Origin: Pseudomonas fluorescens
Lineage (GTDB): Bacteria; Pseudomonadota; Gammaproteobacteria; Pseudomonadales; Pseudomonadaceae
NCBI RefSeq assembly: GCF_902497855.1
Contig: NZ_CABVHU010000002.1
Location: forward strand, 310,001-374,000
Length of the DNA stretch: 64,000 nt
Direction: 5' to 3'
The notes beneath the pieces are model-generated. The model saw only the letters and a program-made list of their open reading frames with translations. It searched no databases and was not told where the DNA came from. The translations under genes were made by a program, and so were the position numbers. Positions 45,855 to 54,925 of this stretch are shown here, one piece after another. Each line of letters starts with the position of its first letter. Position 1 is the stretch's first letter.

Positions 45855-45927
45855 CTCTGTGAAACCCACCCTCGGCTTGATCCGGTCCTGACCCAGGTCC
45901 GGCGTCGTCTACATGGTTTTCACAGAG
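45855..45927 (+). terminator. Inverted repeat downstream of yciH
   Basis: CTCTGTGAAA (45855-45864) and TTTCACAGAG (45918-45927) are perfect ten-base complements 53 bases apart; the interior has smaller GC-rich complementarity. It probably forms a long stem-loop ending the yciH message, although there is no T-tract. Confidence 0.4.
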
Positions 45928-45980
45928 CCTGTTCTGACCGGTTTCTAAACTCATCGCGGTCAGCGAGGTCTATCCCCTCG

Positions 45981-46009
45981 TTGACGAACCGTCATTTTCA
46001 TTCTTTAGA
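45981..46009 (+). promoter_or_regulatory. Probable sigma-70 promoter of speA
   Basis: TTGACG and TTTAGA are separated by exactly 17 bases, with five of six and three to four of six consensus matches. This predicts a start near 46016 and a leader of about 48 bases before the speA ATG. The SD is AGGGGA, five bases ahead of the ATG. Confidence 0.5.
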
Positions 46010-46063
46010 CTGCGCCGGCCTGAACCCAGGCGACGCTCTATGACTTCTTAATAGGGGACTTCA

Positions 46064-47977
46064 ATGTCCGTACGACGCACACGCAAAGACGATGGCAGCC
46101 AATGGACAGTTGCGGACAGCCGCAGTGTTTACGGGATCCGCCATTGGGGGGCCGGGTATTTCGCGATCAATGACGCCGGTCGCGTCGAAGTTCGTCCGAA
46201 CGGTCCGGCCAGTTCGCCTATCGACCTGTTCGAGCAAGTCGACCAGCTGCGCCAAAGCGGCCTGTCCTTGCCGTTGCTGGTGCGTTTCCCGGACATTCTG
46301 CAAGACCGCGTGCGTCAGTTGACCGGTGCTTTCGACGCCAACATCGAACGCCTGGAATACCAGAGCAAGTACACTGCGCTGTACCCGATCAAGGTCAACC
46401 AGCAAGAAGCGGTGATCGAAAACATCATTGCCACCCAGAATGTTTCCATCGGTCTGGAAGCCGGTTCCAAGCCTGAGCTGCTGGCGGTGCTGGCGCTCGC
46501 ACCGAAAGGCGGCACCATCGTCTGCAACGGTTACAAGGACCGAGAGTTCATCCGTCTGGCGCTGATGGGGCAGAAACTTGGCCACAACGTGTTCATCGTG
46601 ATCGAGAAAGAGTCCGAAGTCGCCCTGGTGATCGAAGAAGCCGCCTCGCTGAAGGTCAAGCCTCAGGTCGGGCTGCGCGTGCGCCTGTCATCCCTGGCGT
46701 CGAGCAAGTGGGCGGACACCGGCGGCGAAAAATCCAAATTCGGTCTGTCGGCGGCGCAACTGCTGTCGGTGGTCGAGCGTTTCCGCGCCGCGGGCCTGGA
46801 TCAGGGCATTCGCCTGCTGCACTTCCACATGGGTTCGCAGATCGCCAACCTGGCGGACTACCAGCACGGCTTCAAGGAAGCGATCCGTTATTACGGCGAG
46901 TTGCGCAACCTCGGCCTGCCGGTGGATCACATCGACGTCGGCGGTGGACTGGGCGTGGATTACGACGGTACCCACTCGCGCAACGCCAGCTCGATCAACT
47001 ACGACATGGACGATTACGCCGGTGTAGTGGTCGGGATGCTCAAGGAATTCTGCGACGCGCAGAGCCTGCCGCACCCGAACATCTTCTCCGAGAGCGGCCG
47101 CTCCCTGACCGCGCACCACGCCATGCTGGTGGTGCAGGTGACCGACGTCGAGAAACACAACGACGACGTACCGCAGATCGAGAACAAGGAAGCGCTGCCG
47201 GAAACCGTGCAGTGGCTGGTTGACCTGCTGGGTCCGACCGACATCGAGATGGTCACCGAAACCTACTGGCGCGCCACGCACTACATGAGCGACGTGGCCA
47301 CCCAGTACGCCGACGGCAAGCTGACCCTGGCCGAGAAAGCCCTGGCCGAACAATGCTACTTCGCCGTGTGCCGTCGCCTGCACAACTCGCTGAAGGCCCG
47401 TCAGCGTTCGCACCGCCAGGTGCTCGACGAGCTCAACGACAAGCTGGCCGACAAGTACATCTGCAACTTCTCGGTCTTCCAGAGCCTGCCGGACACCTGG
47501 GCCATCGGCCAGGTGCTGCCGATCCTGCCGTTGCATCGTCTCGACGAGGAGCCTTTGCGTCGCGCGGTGCTGCAGGACCTGACCTGCGACTCCGACGGCA
47601 AGATCAAGCAATACGTCGACGAGCAGAGCATCGAAACCAGCCTGCCGGTGCACGGATTGAACGAAGGCGAAGACTACCTGCTGGGTATCTTCCTGGTGGG
47701 CGCCTATCAGGAAATTCTCGGCGACATGCACAACCTGTTCGGTGACACCGATTCGGTGAACATCTACCAGAATGCCGACGGCAGCGTGTACCACGCGGGT
47801 ATCGAAACCCACGACACCATCGAAGACATGCTGCGTTACGTGCACTTGTCGCCGGAAGAGTTGATGACCCACTACCGCGACAAGTGCGCCAGCGCCCGCA
47901 TCACTGCCGCCGAGCGCACTCAGTTCCTCGACGCACTGCGTTTGGGGCTGACTCGTTCGTCTTACCTGTCCTCTTGA
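46064..47977 (+). CDS. speA: Biosynthetic arginine decarboxylase
   Basis: A 637-residue PLP enzyme making agmatine from arginine for putrescine synthesis. The PLP-binding [18 protein letters not shown], the glycine-rich [17 protein letters not shown], and the C-terminal active-site [20 protein letters not shown] are all present. Length is typical of SpeA. It stands as a single gene; the following 232 bases before vgrG contain no gene. P. aeruginosa has speA in the same place next to the yciH homologue. Confidence 0.97.
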   Translation: MSVRRTRKDDGSQWTVADSRSVYGIRHWGAGYFAINDAGRVEVRPNGPASSPIDLFEQVDQLRQSGLSLPLLVRFPDILQDRVRQLTGAFDANIERLEYQSKYTALYPIKVNQQEAVIENIIATQNVSIGLEAGSKPELLAVLALAPKGGTIVCNGYKDREFIRLALMGQKLGHNVFIVIEKESEVALVIEEAASLKVKPQVGLRVRLSSLASSKWADTGGEKSKFGLSAAQLLSVVERFRAAGLDQGIRLLHFHMGSQIANLADYQHGFKEAIRYYGELRNLGLPVDHIDVGGGLGVDYDGTHSRNASSINYDMDDYAGVVVGMLKEFCDAQSLPHPNIFSESGRSLTAHHAMLVVQVTDVEKHNDDVPQIENKEALPETVQWLVDLLGPTDIEMVTETYWRATHYMSDVATQYADGKLTLAEKALAEQCYFAVCRRLHNSLKARQRSHRQVLDELNDKLADKYICNFSVFQSLPDTWAIGQVLPILPLHRLDEEPLRRAVLQDLTCDSDGKIKQYVDEQSIETSLPVHGLNEGEDYLLGIFLVGAYQEILGDMHNLFGDTDSVNIYQNADGSVYHAGIETHDTIEDMLRYVHLSPEELMTHYRDKCASARITAAERTQFLDALRLGLTRSSYLSS

Positions 47978-48209
47978 GGTAAGTCGTCGTTCTCACCAGG
48001 TTGTCTGAAAATGTTCCGCGCACAGCAGAAGTTTCGGATGACCTGGTAGGACATTTCTCTATTTTCAAAGGAAATTTCCCCGCTTTCGGCTATTAAAGCC
48101 ATTCGGTCTTCTTTTCGCGTAGGCCATTTCCTAAGTTGTATTTCGGCACTCTACTCGGCCATGTCTCTCGGCGAGAATCCCCGGCCGCCCCTCCTGTAGA
48201 GAATCGCCG

Positions 48210-49523
48210 ATGTTCGATCCAGTCAACGAGCCTTCATTTCGTCTGGGTATAGCAGGTATGTCCGACGCCTTCGAAGTCTTGGCCTTTACCGGTAGAGAAG
48301 CCATCAGCGAGCCTTTTGTGTTCGATGTGGATCTGCTGATAGATGACCCGACGCTCGACCTTGCCAGCCTGCTCTACCAACCGGTCTCTCTGCACTTCGG
48401 GCCAGCGGGACACGCCATCCATGGCCAACTGCACGAACTCGTCCAGCGTGACCAGGGGCCGGCTGCCCGGCTCTGCCGCGTGCGGCTGGGGCCGAAGCTG
48501 GCGTGCCTGTCCCAGCGCTTCAGCCAGCGAATCTTCAGCGCCTGCCCGGTGCCGCAGATCCTCTGTCAAGTACTCAGGGAGCATGGCATTGCCGACAAGG
48601 ATCGGCGCTTCGAGCTGAGCGGCGATTACCCGCCCCGTGATTTCTGTACGCAGTACCGGGAATCGGACCTGCAATTTCTCCAGCGCCTGTGCGCCCAGGA
48701 ACGGCTTAACTTCCATTTCGAGCACCATGCAGATGGGCACTGCGTGGTCTTCGGTGATGGTCAGGCGCATTTTCGCCTTGGCGAACTGGCGGATTTCCGG
48801 GTCGACAGCGAGCAACCGGCAGTGCGGCAGTTTCAGCTTCAGGAGCAACGAACCGCGCAGCGTGCCGAAGGCCATACGGACCTGGCGACGCTGCGCAGTG
48901 GCCAACTGATGTCGCTGTCCGGCCATCCGATTGCCCATTGGAATCAATTGTGGCTGTTGACCCACATCGAACACCAGGGGAGCCAGGATCCCCTGACCCC
49001 CTACAGCAATCGGATCCGCGCGATTCGCCGGGAAGCGCCGCTGGTGTCGCCCGATTGCGCAACGAAACCACGCATGCACAGCCTGCAACGGGCCTGGGTC
49101 GTCAATGTCGAAGAGTCTGCGCCGGACCCCTCCAGGCCAATAGCCGTGCAGTTCGATTGGCTTTACCAGGGCGAAGGTGCGATCCCCACCCACTGTTGGC
49201 TGCCGTTGGCAACCGAGCTGGGCAGCGCAGTCGACTCGCCGCTGAGCGAGGGCGCCGAAGTGGTGGTGAGCTTTATCGAGGGCGATCCGGATCAGCCGCT
49301 GATTAGCGGTTTTCTGCACCTGCCAAAGGCTGTCGAAGAGGCCGAGGAGCCCTGCGCGACAAACGCCTGTCCGCCTGACGACGGCGTGCTCCGAATGCTG
49401 CGCTCCGGCGAACCCTTGGTGCTGCTGTGCCTGCTGCCGGGTGGCGGCAGTTTCACTCATTGCGCTCAGGATTTCTGCACCTGCCGGGCGGCGACGGGGT
49501 TTGGCCGGAGCGGTGCGGCATGA
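48210..49523 (+). CDS. vgrG: Type VI secretion tip protein VgrG, short orphan form
   Basis: A 437-residue VgrG. It has the gp27-like head (NEPSFRLGIAGMSDAFEV, VLAFTGREAISEPFVFDVD), the ICxRESDLQF-type segment (CTQYRESDLQFLQRLCAQE), and the OB-fold portion ending VSFIEGDPDQPLISGFLHLP. The long gp5 beta-helix needle seen in most VgrGs is missing; instead there is a Cys-rich tail of about 60 residues. It should cap the Hcp tube of a type VI secretion machine encoded elsewhere. Its stop overlaps the start of a DUF4123 adaptor gene, so the two are coupled. Confidence 0.9.
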   Translation: MFDPVNEPSFRLGIAGMSDAFEVLAFTGREAISEPFVFDVDLLIDDPTLDLASLLYQPVSLHFGPAGHAIHGQLHELVQRDQGPAARLCRVRLGPKLACLSQRFSQRIFSACPVPQILCQVLREHGIADKDRRFELSGDYPPRDFCTQYRESDLQFLQRLCAQERLNFHFEHHADGHCVVFGDGQAHFRLGELADFRVDSEQPAVRQFQLQEQRTAQRAEGHTDLATLRSGQLMSLSGHPIAHWNQLWLLTHIEHQGSQDPLTPYSNRIRAIRREAPLVSPDCATKPRMHSLQRAWVVNVEESAPDPSRPIAVQFDWLYQGEGAIPTHCWLPLATELGSAVDSPLSEGAEVVVSFIEGDPDQPLISGFLHLPKAVEEAEEPCATNACPPDDGVLRMLRSGEPLVLLCLLPGGGSFTHCAQDFCTCRAATGFGRSGAA

Positions 49524-50302
49524 TTGCCGCGAGCCCGCAATGGCTATTGCTGGATGTGCCGGGTGCGCCACGGGCGGGGGCGACACTGCGGCAGACCTTT
49601 GCCCATGCGCGGTGGTTCTGGTTGTTCGAAGATACGGAGCTGCATGCGTCGCGCGAACAGGGCCCGGTTCTGGTCGACCTGGGCTCATGCCCGGCGCTGG
49701 CCGAGTTGTGCTACAGCGAAGCGCAACACTGGCGTGGGCTGTTGGTCTTCAGCGGGGCGCCGTCGTCGTCGTTGCTGGCGCATTTGCGGCGTATGCTCAC
49801 GGTCTCGGTGGGCGTGCATCACCGCGGGTTGTTGAATTACTACAACCCCAACACGGCCAGTTACTTTTTCGATGCCTGCGATGCCCGGGAGCTGAGTCGC
49901 TGGCTGGGGCCGATCCTGCAGTTACACTGGTTCGGCGGAACCTGGGCGGACCGCGCAATCGGCTGTCAGAGCTGGCAACAGCTGCACAACCCGGGGCTCG
50001 CCGTCCGCCCGTTAGCCGTCGAAGAAAGCCTCAGCCCCGGTCAACGGGAAAAGCTGCAAACCTGCCTGCTGGAACAGCACGCCTGGCGCTGGAGCCAATC
50101 CACCGGGACCGATTACAACAGCCTGTGGTCGCATCTGCAGGAAGGGTTGGCGCTGGGTTTCAACGAACGTCCGGTGCTCGATGACTGGTTATGGCTGCGC
50201 TTGCAATACCCCCGCGCTGCGTTGGTGCTGCCGTTGTCGGGACTGACCCAGCAAGAGCGTCTCGACAGCCTGCGCGACCGATGGCAGACCGATCGACACT
50301 GA
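49520..50302 (+). CDS. DUF4123 type VI effector adaptor
   Basis: A 260-residue DUF4123 protein (Tap/TEC type). In known systems this family loads an effector onto its cognate VgrG and is not itself secreted in the final complex. The start MIAASPQWLLLDVPG overlaps the vgrG stop (ATGA). Typical features are the LFEDTELHASREQGPVLVDL and HHRGLLNYYNPNTASYFFDA segments. The expected effector and immunity genes are absent: a convergent MATE gene ends 28 bases downstream. Confidence 0.85.
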   Translation: MIAASPQWLLLDVPGAPRAGATLRQTFAHARWFWLFEDTELHASREQGPVLVDLGSCPALAELCYSEAQHWRGLLVFSGAPSSSLLAHLRRMLTVSVGVHHRGLLNYYNPNTASYFFDACDARELSRWLGPILQLHWFGGTWADRAIGCQSWQQLHNPGLAVRPLAVEESLSPGQREKLQTCLLEQHAWRWSQSTGTDYNSLWSHLQEGLALGFNERPVLDDWLWLRLQYPRAALVLPLSGLTQQERLDSLRDRWQTDRH

Positions 50303-50330
50303 CCACGGCGTTCGTCACGGCCGCGCCGGA

Positions 50331-51680
50331 TCAGTGCGTCCGGCCTGTGAACCAGCCGTCGTTCTTGCGCAGAAACCAGGCAAAAGCGCCAAGGGTCAAA
50401 CTGCGCAAGGCCATGAACCACAGGAACGTTATCCACAGGCCATGGTTGCCCAGGCCTTGCAGTGCCCAGGCGAACGGCAAGACCAGAATCATCGTCAACA
50501 GCATGCCGTTGCGCATTTCCCTGGCGCGGGTGGCGCCGATGAACAGGCCGTCGAGCAGGTAACTCCAGACCGCGATCAGCGGCAGGGCGGCGAGGTAAGG
50601 CAGGTAGATGAAGGCGGTGTCGCGAACGCTTTGGATGTCGGTCTGCATCTCGATGAACAGATGGCCGGCGAACAGAAACAGCGCGGCAAAGCCCAGGCTC
50701 GCCAGCAACGACCAGCCACAGGCCACGACCAACGAACGGCGCAGGGCGTCCCGGTCGCGAGCACCGATGGCGTGTCCGCAAAGGGCCTCCACGGCGTGGG
50801 CCAGTCCATCCAGCGCATGGGCCGTCAGCAGCAGGCCGTTGAGCAATAGCGCGTTGGCGGCGACAGTGGCATCGCCCAGTCGCGCGCCTTGCACGGTAAT
50901 GAGAAAAAACACCGATTGCAGGACCAGGCTGCGGATGAAGATGTCGCGGTTGACCGCCAGCAGCGGTCGCCAGCTCTGCCACAGCGCCAGCGCAGCCCAG
51001 GCGATATGGCCAGGGTAGGCGCGCAGGGAGTTGCGGGTCATCAGCAGGCCGATCAGTGCGCCGGTCCATTCGGCGATCACCGAGGCCCGGGCAGCGCCGA
51101 CCACGCCCCACTCCAGCCCGAGGACGAACCACAGGTTCAAGGCAATGTTGACCAGGTTGGTGCTCAGCAGGATCGCCAGTGGCGCCCGGGCGTTCTGGGT
51201 GCCGAGGAACCAGCCGACCAGGGCATAACTGGCCAGTGCCGCCGGCAGGCCGAACAGCCGCGTGTGAAAAAATTCGCGGGTCAGTTGATCCAGTTCGGCC
51301 GAGGGTTGCATGAAGTGCAGCGCGACGCCGCTCAACGGTACGCCCAGCGCTCCCAGGACAATGGCCAATCCCATGGCCAGCAGCAAACCCTGCAACAAAA
51401 TCTGGCGCAACGCCGCGCCATCCCCGCGTCCCGCCGCCTGGGCGGCAAAGCCGGTGGAGCCCATGCGCAGAAAGCCCATGGCCCAGGCGAGAAAGGTATA
51501 CAGGCTGGCCCCGACCGCGACGGCGCCCAGTTGATGGGCGTGGGGCAGGTGACCGATGACCGTACTGTCGACCAGCGCCACCAGCGGTACGGAAATGTTC
51601 GACAGAATCATGGGGGCGGCGAGCGCCCAGACCCGGCGGTGAGTAGGGCGGTCGCGCCAGTCGGCGATCAGGTTGGACAT
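50331..51680 (-). CDS. MATE family efflux transporter (DinF-like)
   Basis: A 449-residue polytopic membrane transporter with about twelve hydrophobic segments in two halves. Recognisable pieces are VWALAAPMILSNISVPLVAL (family hallmark), GASLYTFLAWAMGFLRMGST, and the second-half LVLQSVFFLITVQGARLGD. I start at MSNLIADWRD, with AAGGAG eight bases upstream; the open frame upstream is REP sequence. It likely exports cationic compounds by cation antiport. Substrate unknown. Confidence 0.92.
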   Translation of the reverse strand: MSNLIADWRDRPTHRRVWALAAPMILSNISVPLVALVDSTVIGHLPHAHQLGAVAVGASLYTFLAWAMGFLRMGSTGFAAQAAGRGDGAALRQILLQGLLLAMGLAIVLGALGVPLSGVALHFMQPSAELDQLTREFFHTRLFGLPAALASYALVGWFLGTQNARAPLAILLSTNLVNIALNLWFVLGLEWGVVGAARASVIAEWTGALIGLLMTRNSLRAYPGHIAWAALALWQSWRPLLAVNRDIFIRSLVLQSVFFLITVQGARLGDATVAANALLLNGLLLTAHALDGLAHAVEALCGHAIGARDRDALRRSLVVACGWSLLASLGFAALFLFAGHLFIEMQTDIQSVRDTAFIYLPYLAALPLIAVWSYLLDGLFIGATRAREMRNGMLLTMILVLPFAWALQGLGNHGLWITFLWFMALRSLTLGAFAWFLRKNDGWFTGRTH

Positions 51681-51739
51681 GCAGGCTCCTTGGGGGAGCG
51701 GGCATTGTAGCGATACATTCGGAGTCTGCCGCGATCCAT

Positions 51740-51852
51740 TGTAGGAGCAGCCGGTCGACGCTCGATTGCTCGCGAAGGACGTCAACGAAAACGCGTGCTG
51801 TCTGGATAAACGCGTTGCCCTTGCGTTTTTCGCGAGCAAGCTCGCTCCTACA
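51740..51852. repeat. REP palindrome with an interrupted left arm
   Basis: The right arm (TTTTTCGCGAGCAAGCTCGC then TCCTAC) is normal. The left arm reads GTAGGAGC, then about 17 extra bases (AGCCGGTCGACGCTCGA), then TTGCTCGCG, so it carries an internal insertion. It lies between the MATE start and the small membrane protein. Confidence 0.88.
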
Positions 51853-51869
51853 GGGGGGGGGTGGTGGTG

Positions 51870-52163
51870 TTAGTGGATAATCCAGCTCAACAGCCAAAGC
51901 CCCAGCAGCAACCAGATGATCCCCATGATGATCGACGCACTCATGAAGGCGCGAATCGCCGCCCACAACAACATCAACCCCACGATCAACGCGAGAATGC
52001 TGATGATCGAAGCATCCATGCCCAGCGCCCGGGACAGTCCTTCGACAAAGTTGCTGCCGGCGTTGCTCAACAGATTGAACAGCCCGCTGAGGGCATCAAC
52101 GATGAACCGGATGACCGAACCGAGTACCTGGCCGAGCCATTCGAAAAAACTTTCTACCTGCAT
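51870..52163 (-). CDS. Small two-segment membrane protein, unknown function
   Basis: A 97-residue protein beginning MQVESFFEWLGQVLGSVIRF. An amphipathic N-terminal half (VDALSGLFNLLSNAGSNF) is followed by two strongly hydrophobic segments at about residues 52-70 (SIISILALIVGLMLLWAAI) and 77-95 (IMGIIWLLLGLWLLSW). I do not recognise the family; it reads as a genuine small inner-membrane protein. The AGGA ten bases upstream supports this start over the longer open frame, which runs through REP repeats. Confidence 0.65.
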   Translation of the reverse strand: MQVESFFEWLGQVLGSVIRFIVDALSGLFNLLSNAGSNFVEGLSRALGMDASIISILALIVGLMLLWAAIRAFMSASIIMGIIWLLLGLWLLSWIIH

Positions 52164-52277
52164 GTCGTGAACGTCCTGTTGAAGTGGTTGAGCCTTGGGC
52201 CAGCGATCACAGTGGCGAGTTCCCTGAAGCCGGAATCGTTTGAGTATGACGCAAAGTTTCCAGTCTGTTGATGAACC

Positions 52278-52570
52278 CCCCTGTAGGAGCTGGCTTGCCA
52301 GCGAAAGCGGCCTCAAGCCTTGCACCGTCCATGAAGACGCCTTCGCCGGCAAGCCTGGCTCCTACGGTGAAAGCGGCCTCAAGCCTTGCACCGTCCATGA
52401 AGACGCCTTCGCCGGCAAGCCTGGCTCCTACGGTGAAAGCGGCCTCAAGCCTTGCACCGTCCATGAAGACGCCTTCGCCGGCAAGCCTGGCTCCTACGGT
52501 GAAAGCGGCCTCAAGCCTTGCACCGTCCATGAAGACGCCTTCGCTGGCAAGCCAGCTCCTACCAGGGGGC
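52278..52570. repeat. REP pair expanded by four 66-bp tandem copies
   Basis: A GTAGGAGCTGGCTTGCCAGC left arm at 52284-52303 is followed by four tandem 66-bp units (52303-52368, 52369-52434, 52435-52500, 52501-52566). Each unit contains GAAAGCGGCCTCAAGCCTTG, CACCGTCCATGAAGACGCC and an altered right arm (CGCCGGCAAGCCTGGCTCC). The last unit returns to the canonical right arm. The first three units are identical as far as I can read. The rest of the 52164-52629 gap holds only the MazG gene leader. Confidence 0.95.
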
Positions 52571-52629
52571 TAACGCCCCTTGCCATCCCCGGCCATCCAC
52601 CGGAAGCTATACGCCTTCAGGAGAGCCCG

Positions 52630-52932
52630 ATGAACCTTGTTGAACTGACCGAACGCCTGCATGCCATCCGTGACCGCAATGACTGGCGGCAATTTCACAG
52701 CCCGAAAAACCTGGCCATGGCCGCGAGCGTGGAGATGTCCGAGCTGGTGGAGATTTTCCAATGGCTGACCGAAGACCAGTCGCGCCAGTTGCCGGCGGAC
52801 AAGCTGGCCCACGCCGGGCAGGAAGTCGGCGATATCGTGCTCTATCTTCTGCTGCTGTGCAGCGAGTTGGGGCTGGACATGAATGAGGTGGTGAACAGCA
52901 AGCTCGCCGACAGCGAACGGAGGTTCAGCTGA
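52630..52932 (+). CDS. MazG-like nucleotide pyrophosphohydrolase
   Basis: A 100-residue all-alpha NTP pyrophosphatase of the RS21-C6/MazG type. The metal-binding motifs are MSELVEIFQW (ExxE) and AGQEVGDIVLYLLLLCSELG (ExxD). Such enzymes cleave modified or surplus dNTPs to monophosphates. The SD AGGAGAG lies six bases before the ATG. An open frame continues upstream in phase through the tandem repeats, but the family N-terminus and SD fix the start here. The stop overlaps the cmoM start (TGATG). Confidence 0.9.
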   Translation: MNLVELTERLHAIRDRNDWRQFHSPKNLAMAASVEMSELVEIFQWLTEDQSRQLPADKLAHAGQEVGDIVLYLLLLCSELGLDMNEVVNSKLADSERRFS

Positions 52933-53681
52933 TGAGCGACCGTCATTTCGATCAACTGGCGACCCGCTTCGCCGAAAAAATCTATGGCGGTGCCAAAGGC
53001 GCGATCCGTCTGGCCGTGCTTCAGGCCGACCTGGCCGAAATCCTGCCGGAACGGCCATTGCGGGTACTCGACATCGGTGCCGGCCTGGGCCACATGTCGT
53101 TGTGGCTGGCTCAGCGCGGTCATCATGTCACCCTCGCCGAACCCGCCGCGCCGATGCTTGAAGGCGCCCGCCAGCGCTTCGCCGACGCCGGGCAGACCGC
53201 AACCTTCATTCAGGCACCCTGGCAGGAACTGCTCGGACAACTCACCGAGCCCTACGACCTGGTGTTGTGTCACGCCGTGCTGGAATGGCTCGCCGAACCC
53301 CACGCGATCCTGCCGGTGCTGCATCAGCTGACTAAACCCGAAGGCTGGTTATCCCTGGCGTTCTACAACCGCGATGCGCTGATCTACCGCAATCTGCTCA
53401 AGGGGCACTTTCGCAAGATGCGCAAGAACGACATGGCCGGTGAGAAGCAGAGCCTGACCCCACAGCAACCCCTTGATCCGCGTGAGCTGGCAGCGCAACT
53501 TGAGGGCCTGTGGCGGGTCGAAACCCAGAGCGGGGTACGGGTTTTTCACGACTATATGCCGGTGGAGTTTCAGGCCCGTGCCGAACTGGTGGACTTGCTG
53601 GAAATGGAGCTCGCCCACCGTCGCCACCCAAGCTTCGCCGGGCTTGGGCGCTACTTGCACTGGATCTGTCGGCCGGTCTGA
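52932..53681 (+). CDS. cmoM: tRNA 5-carboxymethoxyuridine methyltransferase
   Basis: A 249-residue SAM-dependent methyltransferase closely resembling E. coli CmoM (formerly SmtA), which methylates the wobble modification cmo5U of certain tRNAs. Family pieces are DRHFDQLATRFAEKIYGGAK at the N-terminus, LRVLDIGAGLGHMSLWLAQ (SAM loop), LVLCHAVLEWLAEPHAIL, LSLAFYNRDALIYRNLLKGH and GVRVFHDYM. Length is close to the 261 residues of E. coli CmoM. It is coupled to the MazG-like gene. Confidence 0.92.
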   Translation: MSDRHFDQLATRFAEKIYGGAKGAIRLAVLQADLAEILPERPLRVLDIGAGLGHMSLWLAQRGHHVTLAEPAAPMLEGARQRFADAGQTATFIQAPWQELLGQLTEPYDLVLCHAVLEWLAEPHAILPVLHQLTKPEGWLSLAFYNRDALIYRNLLKGHFRKMRKNDMAGEKQSLTPQQPLDPRELAAQLEGLWRVETQSGVRVFHDYMPVEFQARAELVDLLEMELAHRRHPSFAGLGRYLHWICRPV

Positions 53682-53693
53682 TCGGAGCGCGAA

Positions 53694-54317
53694 ATGAAAA
53701 CTCGTTCAGGGTTATTGGTGATCTGTCTGGGGTTGGCGGCCTGTCAGGGCAGCAATCCTTATGTGGCGACATCCAACCCCTTGCCGCCGGCGCCGCCTCA
53801 GGCGGCCAACACCTTCGACCGCAGCGCCTACCCGGCGCCACCGCGTGACTATGGGCGCTACCGCAGTTGGACCTGGCTCGATGGACGACTGCCGCCTGGT
53901 ACCGCCTGGGCGGACTCGGCGCAGGTGGCCGAAGCCGTCAGCAGCGCCCTCGACCAGCGCGGTCTGCGCCCCTTGCATGACAATCGCCAGGCTGACCTGT
54001 TTGTCAGCGCCGATCTGCGCCTGGAGACGCGTTTGCGTCAGGTCCGCGATGACTACGGTTACTACGGCGGTGGGTATGGCGGCTACGGCGGTTACAACCG
54101 CTACGGCAGTGGCTATGGCGTATACAACACCGTACCGATCGTTCGAACTTATCAGGAGCAGGTCGTGGTGGTACAGGTGGATCTGTTCGATGCCCAAAGC
54201 GGTCAACCGGTGTGGAGTTCCAGTGCCGAAACCAGCCAGCGCGGCAGCCAGGGCGCGCAGACCGACGCCATACGGGAGGCTGTGGAAAAGGCAATGTCGG
54301 CGTATCCTCCTAATTAG
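53694..54317 (+). CDS. DUF4136 lipoprotein with Gly/Tyr-rich segment
   Basis: A 207-residue predicted lipoprotein; the lipobox LAAC is at about residues 14-17. The DUF4136 core runs from YRSWTWLDG to the VEKAMSAYP end, with the conserved [15 protein letters not shown] Gly/Tyr-rich insertion (about residues 120-142, [18 protein letters not shown]) is absent from the neighbouring paralogue. Function unknown; the envelope is the likely site. It follows cmoM by 12 bases, and the second DUF4136 gene follows it by 50. Confidence 0.88.
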   Translation: MKTRSGLLVICLGLAACQGSNPYVATSNPLPPAPPQAANTFDRSAYPAPPRDYGRYRSWTWLDGRLPPGTAWADSAQVAEAVSSALDQRGLRPLHDNRQADLFVSADLRLETRLRQVRDDYGYYGGGYGGYGGYNRYGSGYGVYNTVPIVRTYQEQVVVVQVDLFDAQSGQPVWSSSAETSQRGSQGAQTDAIREAVEKAMSAYPPN

Positions 54318-54367
54318 CTTCACCAAGAAGCCTTGCGCAGGTTCATGTCTTCAACCGGAGAAATATC

Positions 54368-54922
54368 ATGTTCCGCCGTCTCGCTTTACTGGCCCTGGCC
54401 GCGCTGCTCAGCGCCTGCGCCACCCAGGTCAATCATGACTTCGATGCCAGCCGCGACTTCTCCGCCTATCGCAGCTGGAGCTGGAAAGAACCCGCCCTGC
54501 AATATCGACCCGATGACCCGCGGATCAAGAGCGACCTGACGGAACAGCGTGTGCGCCAATCGGTAGCCGATCAACTCGATCAGCGCGGTTTGCGGCCGGC
54601 CGCCTCCGGCACCCGGGGTGACTTGAGCGTGCAGACCTACCTGATCGTCGAAGAGCGCCAGCAACAAGTGACCACCAATTACGGCGGCGCTTGGGGCAAC
54701 CCATGGAATGGCTACTGGGGCGGGCCGATGTACAACGAAACCCGCAACGTCAGCTACAAGGTGGCGACCATCCAGATCGACCTGCTCGATGGCAAGGACG
54801 GCAAGCTGGTGTGGCGCGGCAGTGATGAACAAATGCTCAGCCACTCACCGAATCCCGCTGATCGCAGCGCGGCGATACGCGAAACGGTTGGACGGGTACT
54901 GGCCAACTATCCACCCAGATAA
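54368..54922 (+). CDS. DUF4136 lipoprotein
   Basis: A 184-residue predicted lipoprotein with a signal peptide and lipobox LSAC (Cys at residue 17). It has the DUF4136 pattern [31 protein letters not shown] and QIDLLDGKDGKLVWRGSDEQ, ending VLANYPPR. It is a diverged tandem paralogue of the preceding gene, both with YRSW-W and QRGLRP in the same places. Function unknown. Confidence 0.9.
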   Translation: MFRRLALLALAALLSACATQVNHDFDASRDFSAYRSWSWKEPALQYRPDDPRIKSDLTEQRVRQSVADQLDQRGLRPAASGTRGDLSVQTYLIVEERQQQVTTNYGGAWGNPWNGYWGGPMYNETRNVSYKVATIQIDLLDGKDGKLVWRGSDEQMLSHSPNPADRSAAIRETVGRVLANYPPR

Positions 54923-54925
54923 CCA

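Noticed and set aside
47978..48209. Regulatory hairpin between speA and vgrG
   Set aside because: ACCAGGT (47995-48001) and ACCTGGT (48041-48047) are complementary but only seven bases long and 39 bases apart, which is too weak to call.
52207..52530. Minus-strand frame encoding 22-residue repeats
   Set aside because: It translates the same non-coding repeat array, with no SD and no unique sequence beyond the repeats.
52240..52932. An open frame fusing the 66-bp repeats in phase to the MazG-like protein
   Set aside because: The repeats are extended REP palindromes and both strands are open by composition. The MazG gene has its own SD and ATG at 52630 matching the family N-terminus.
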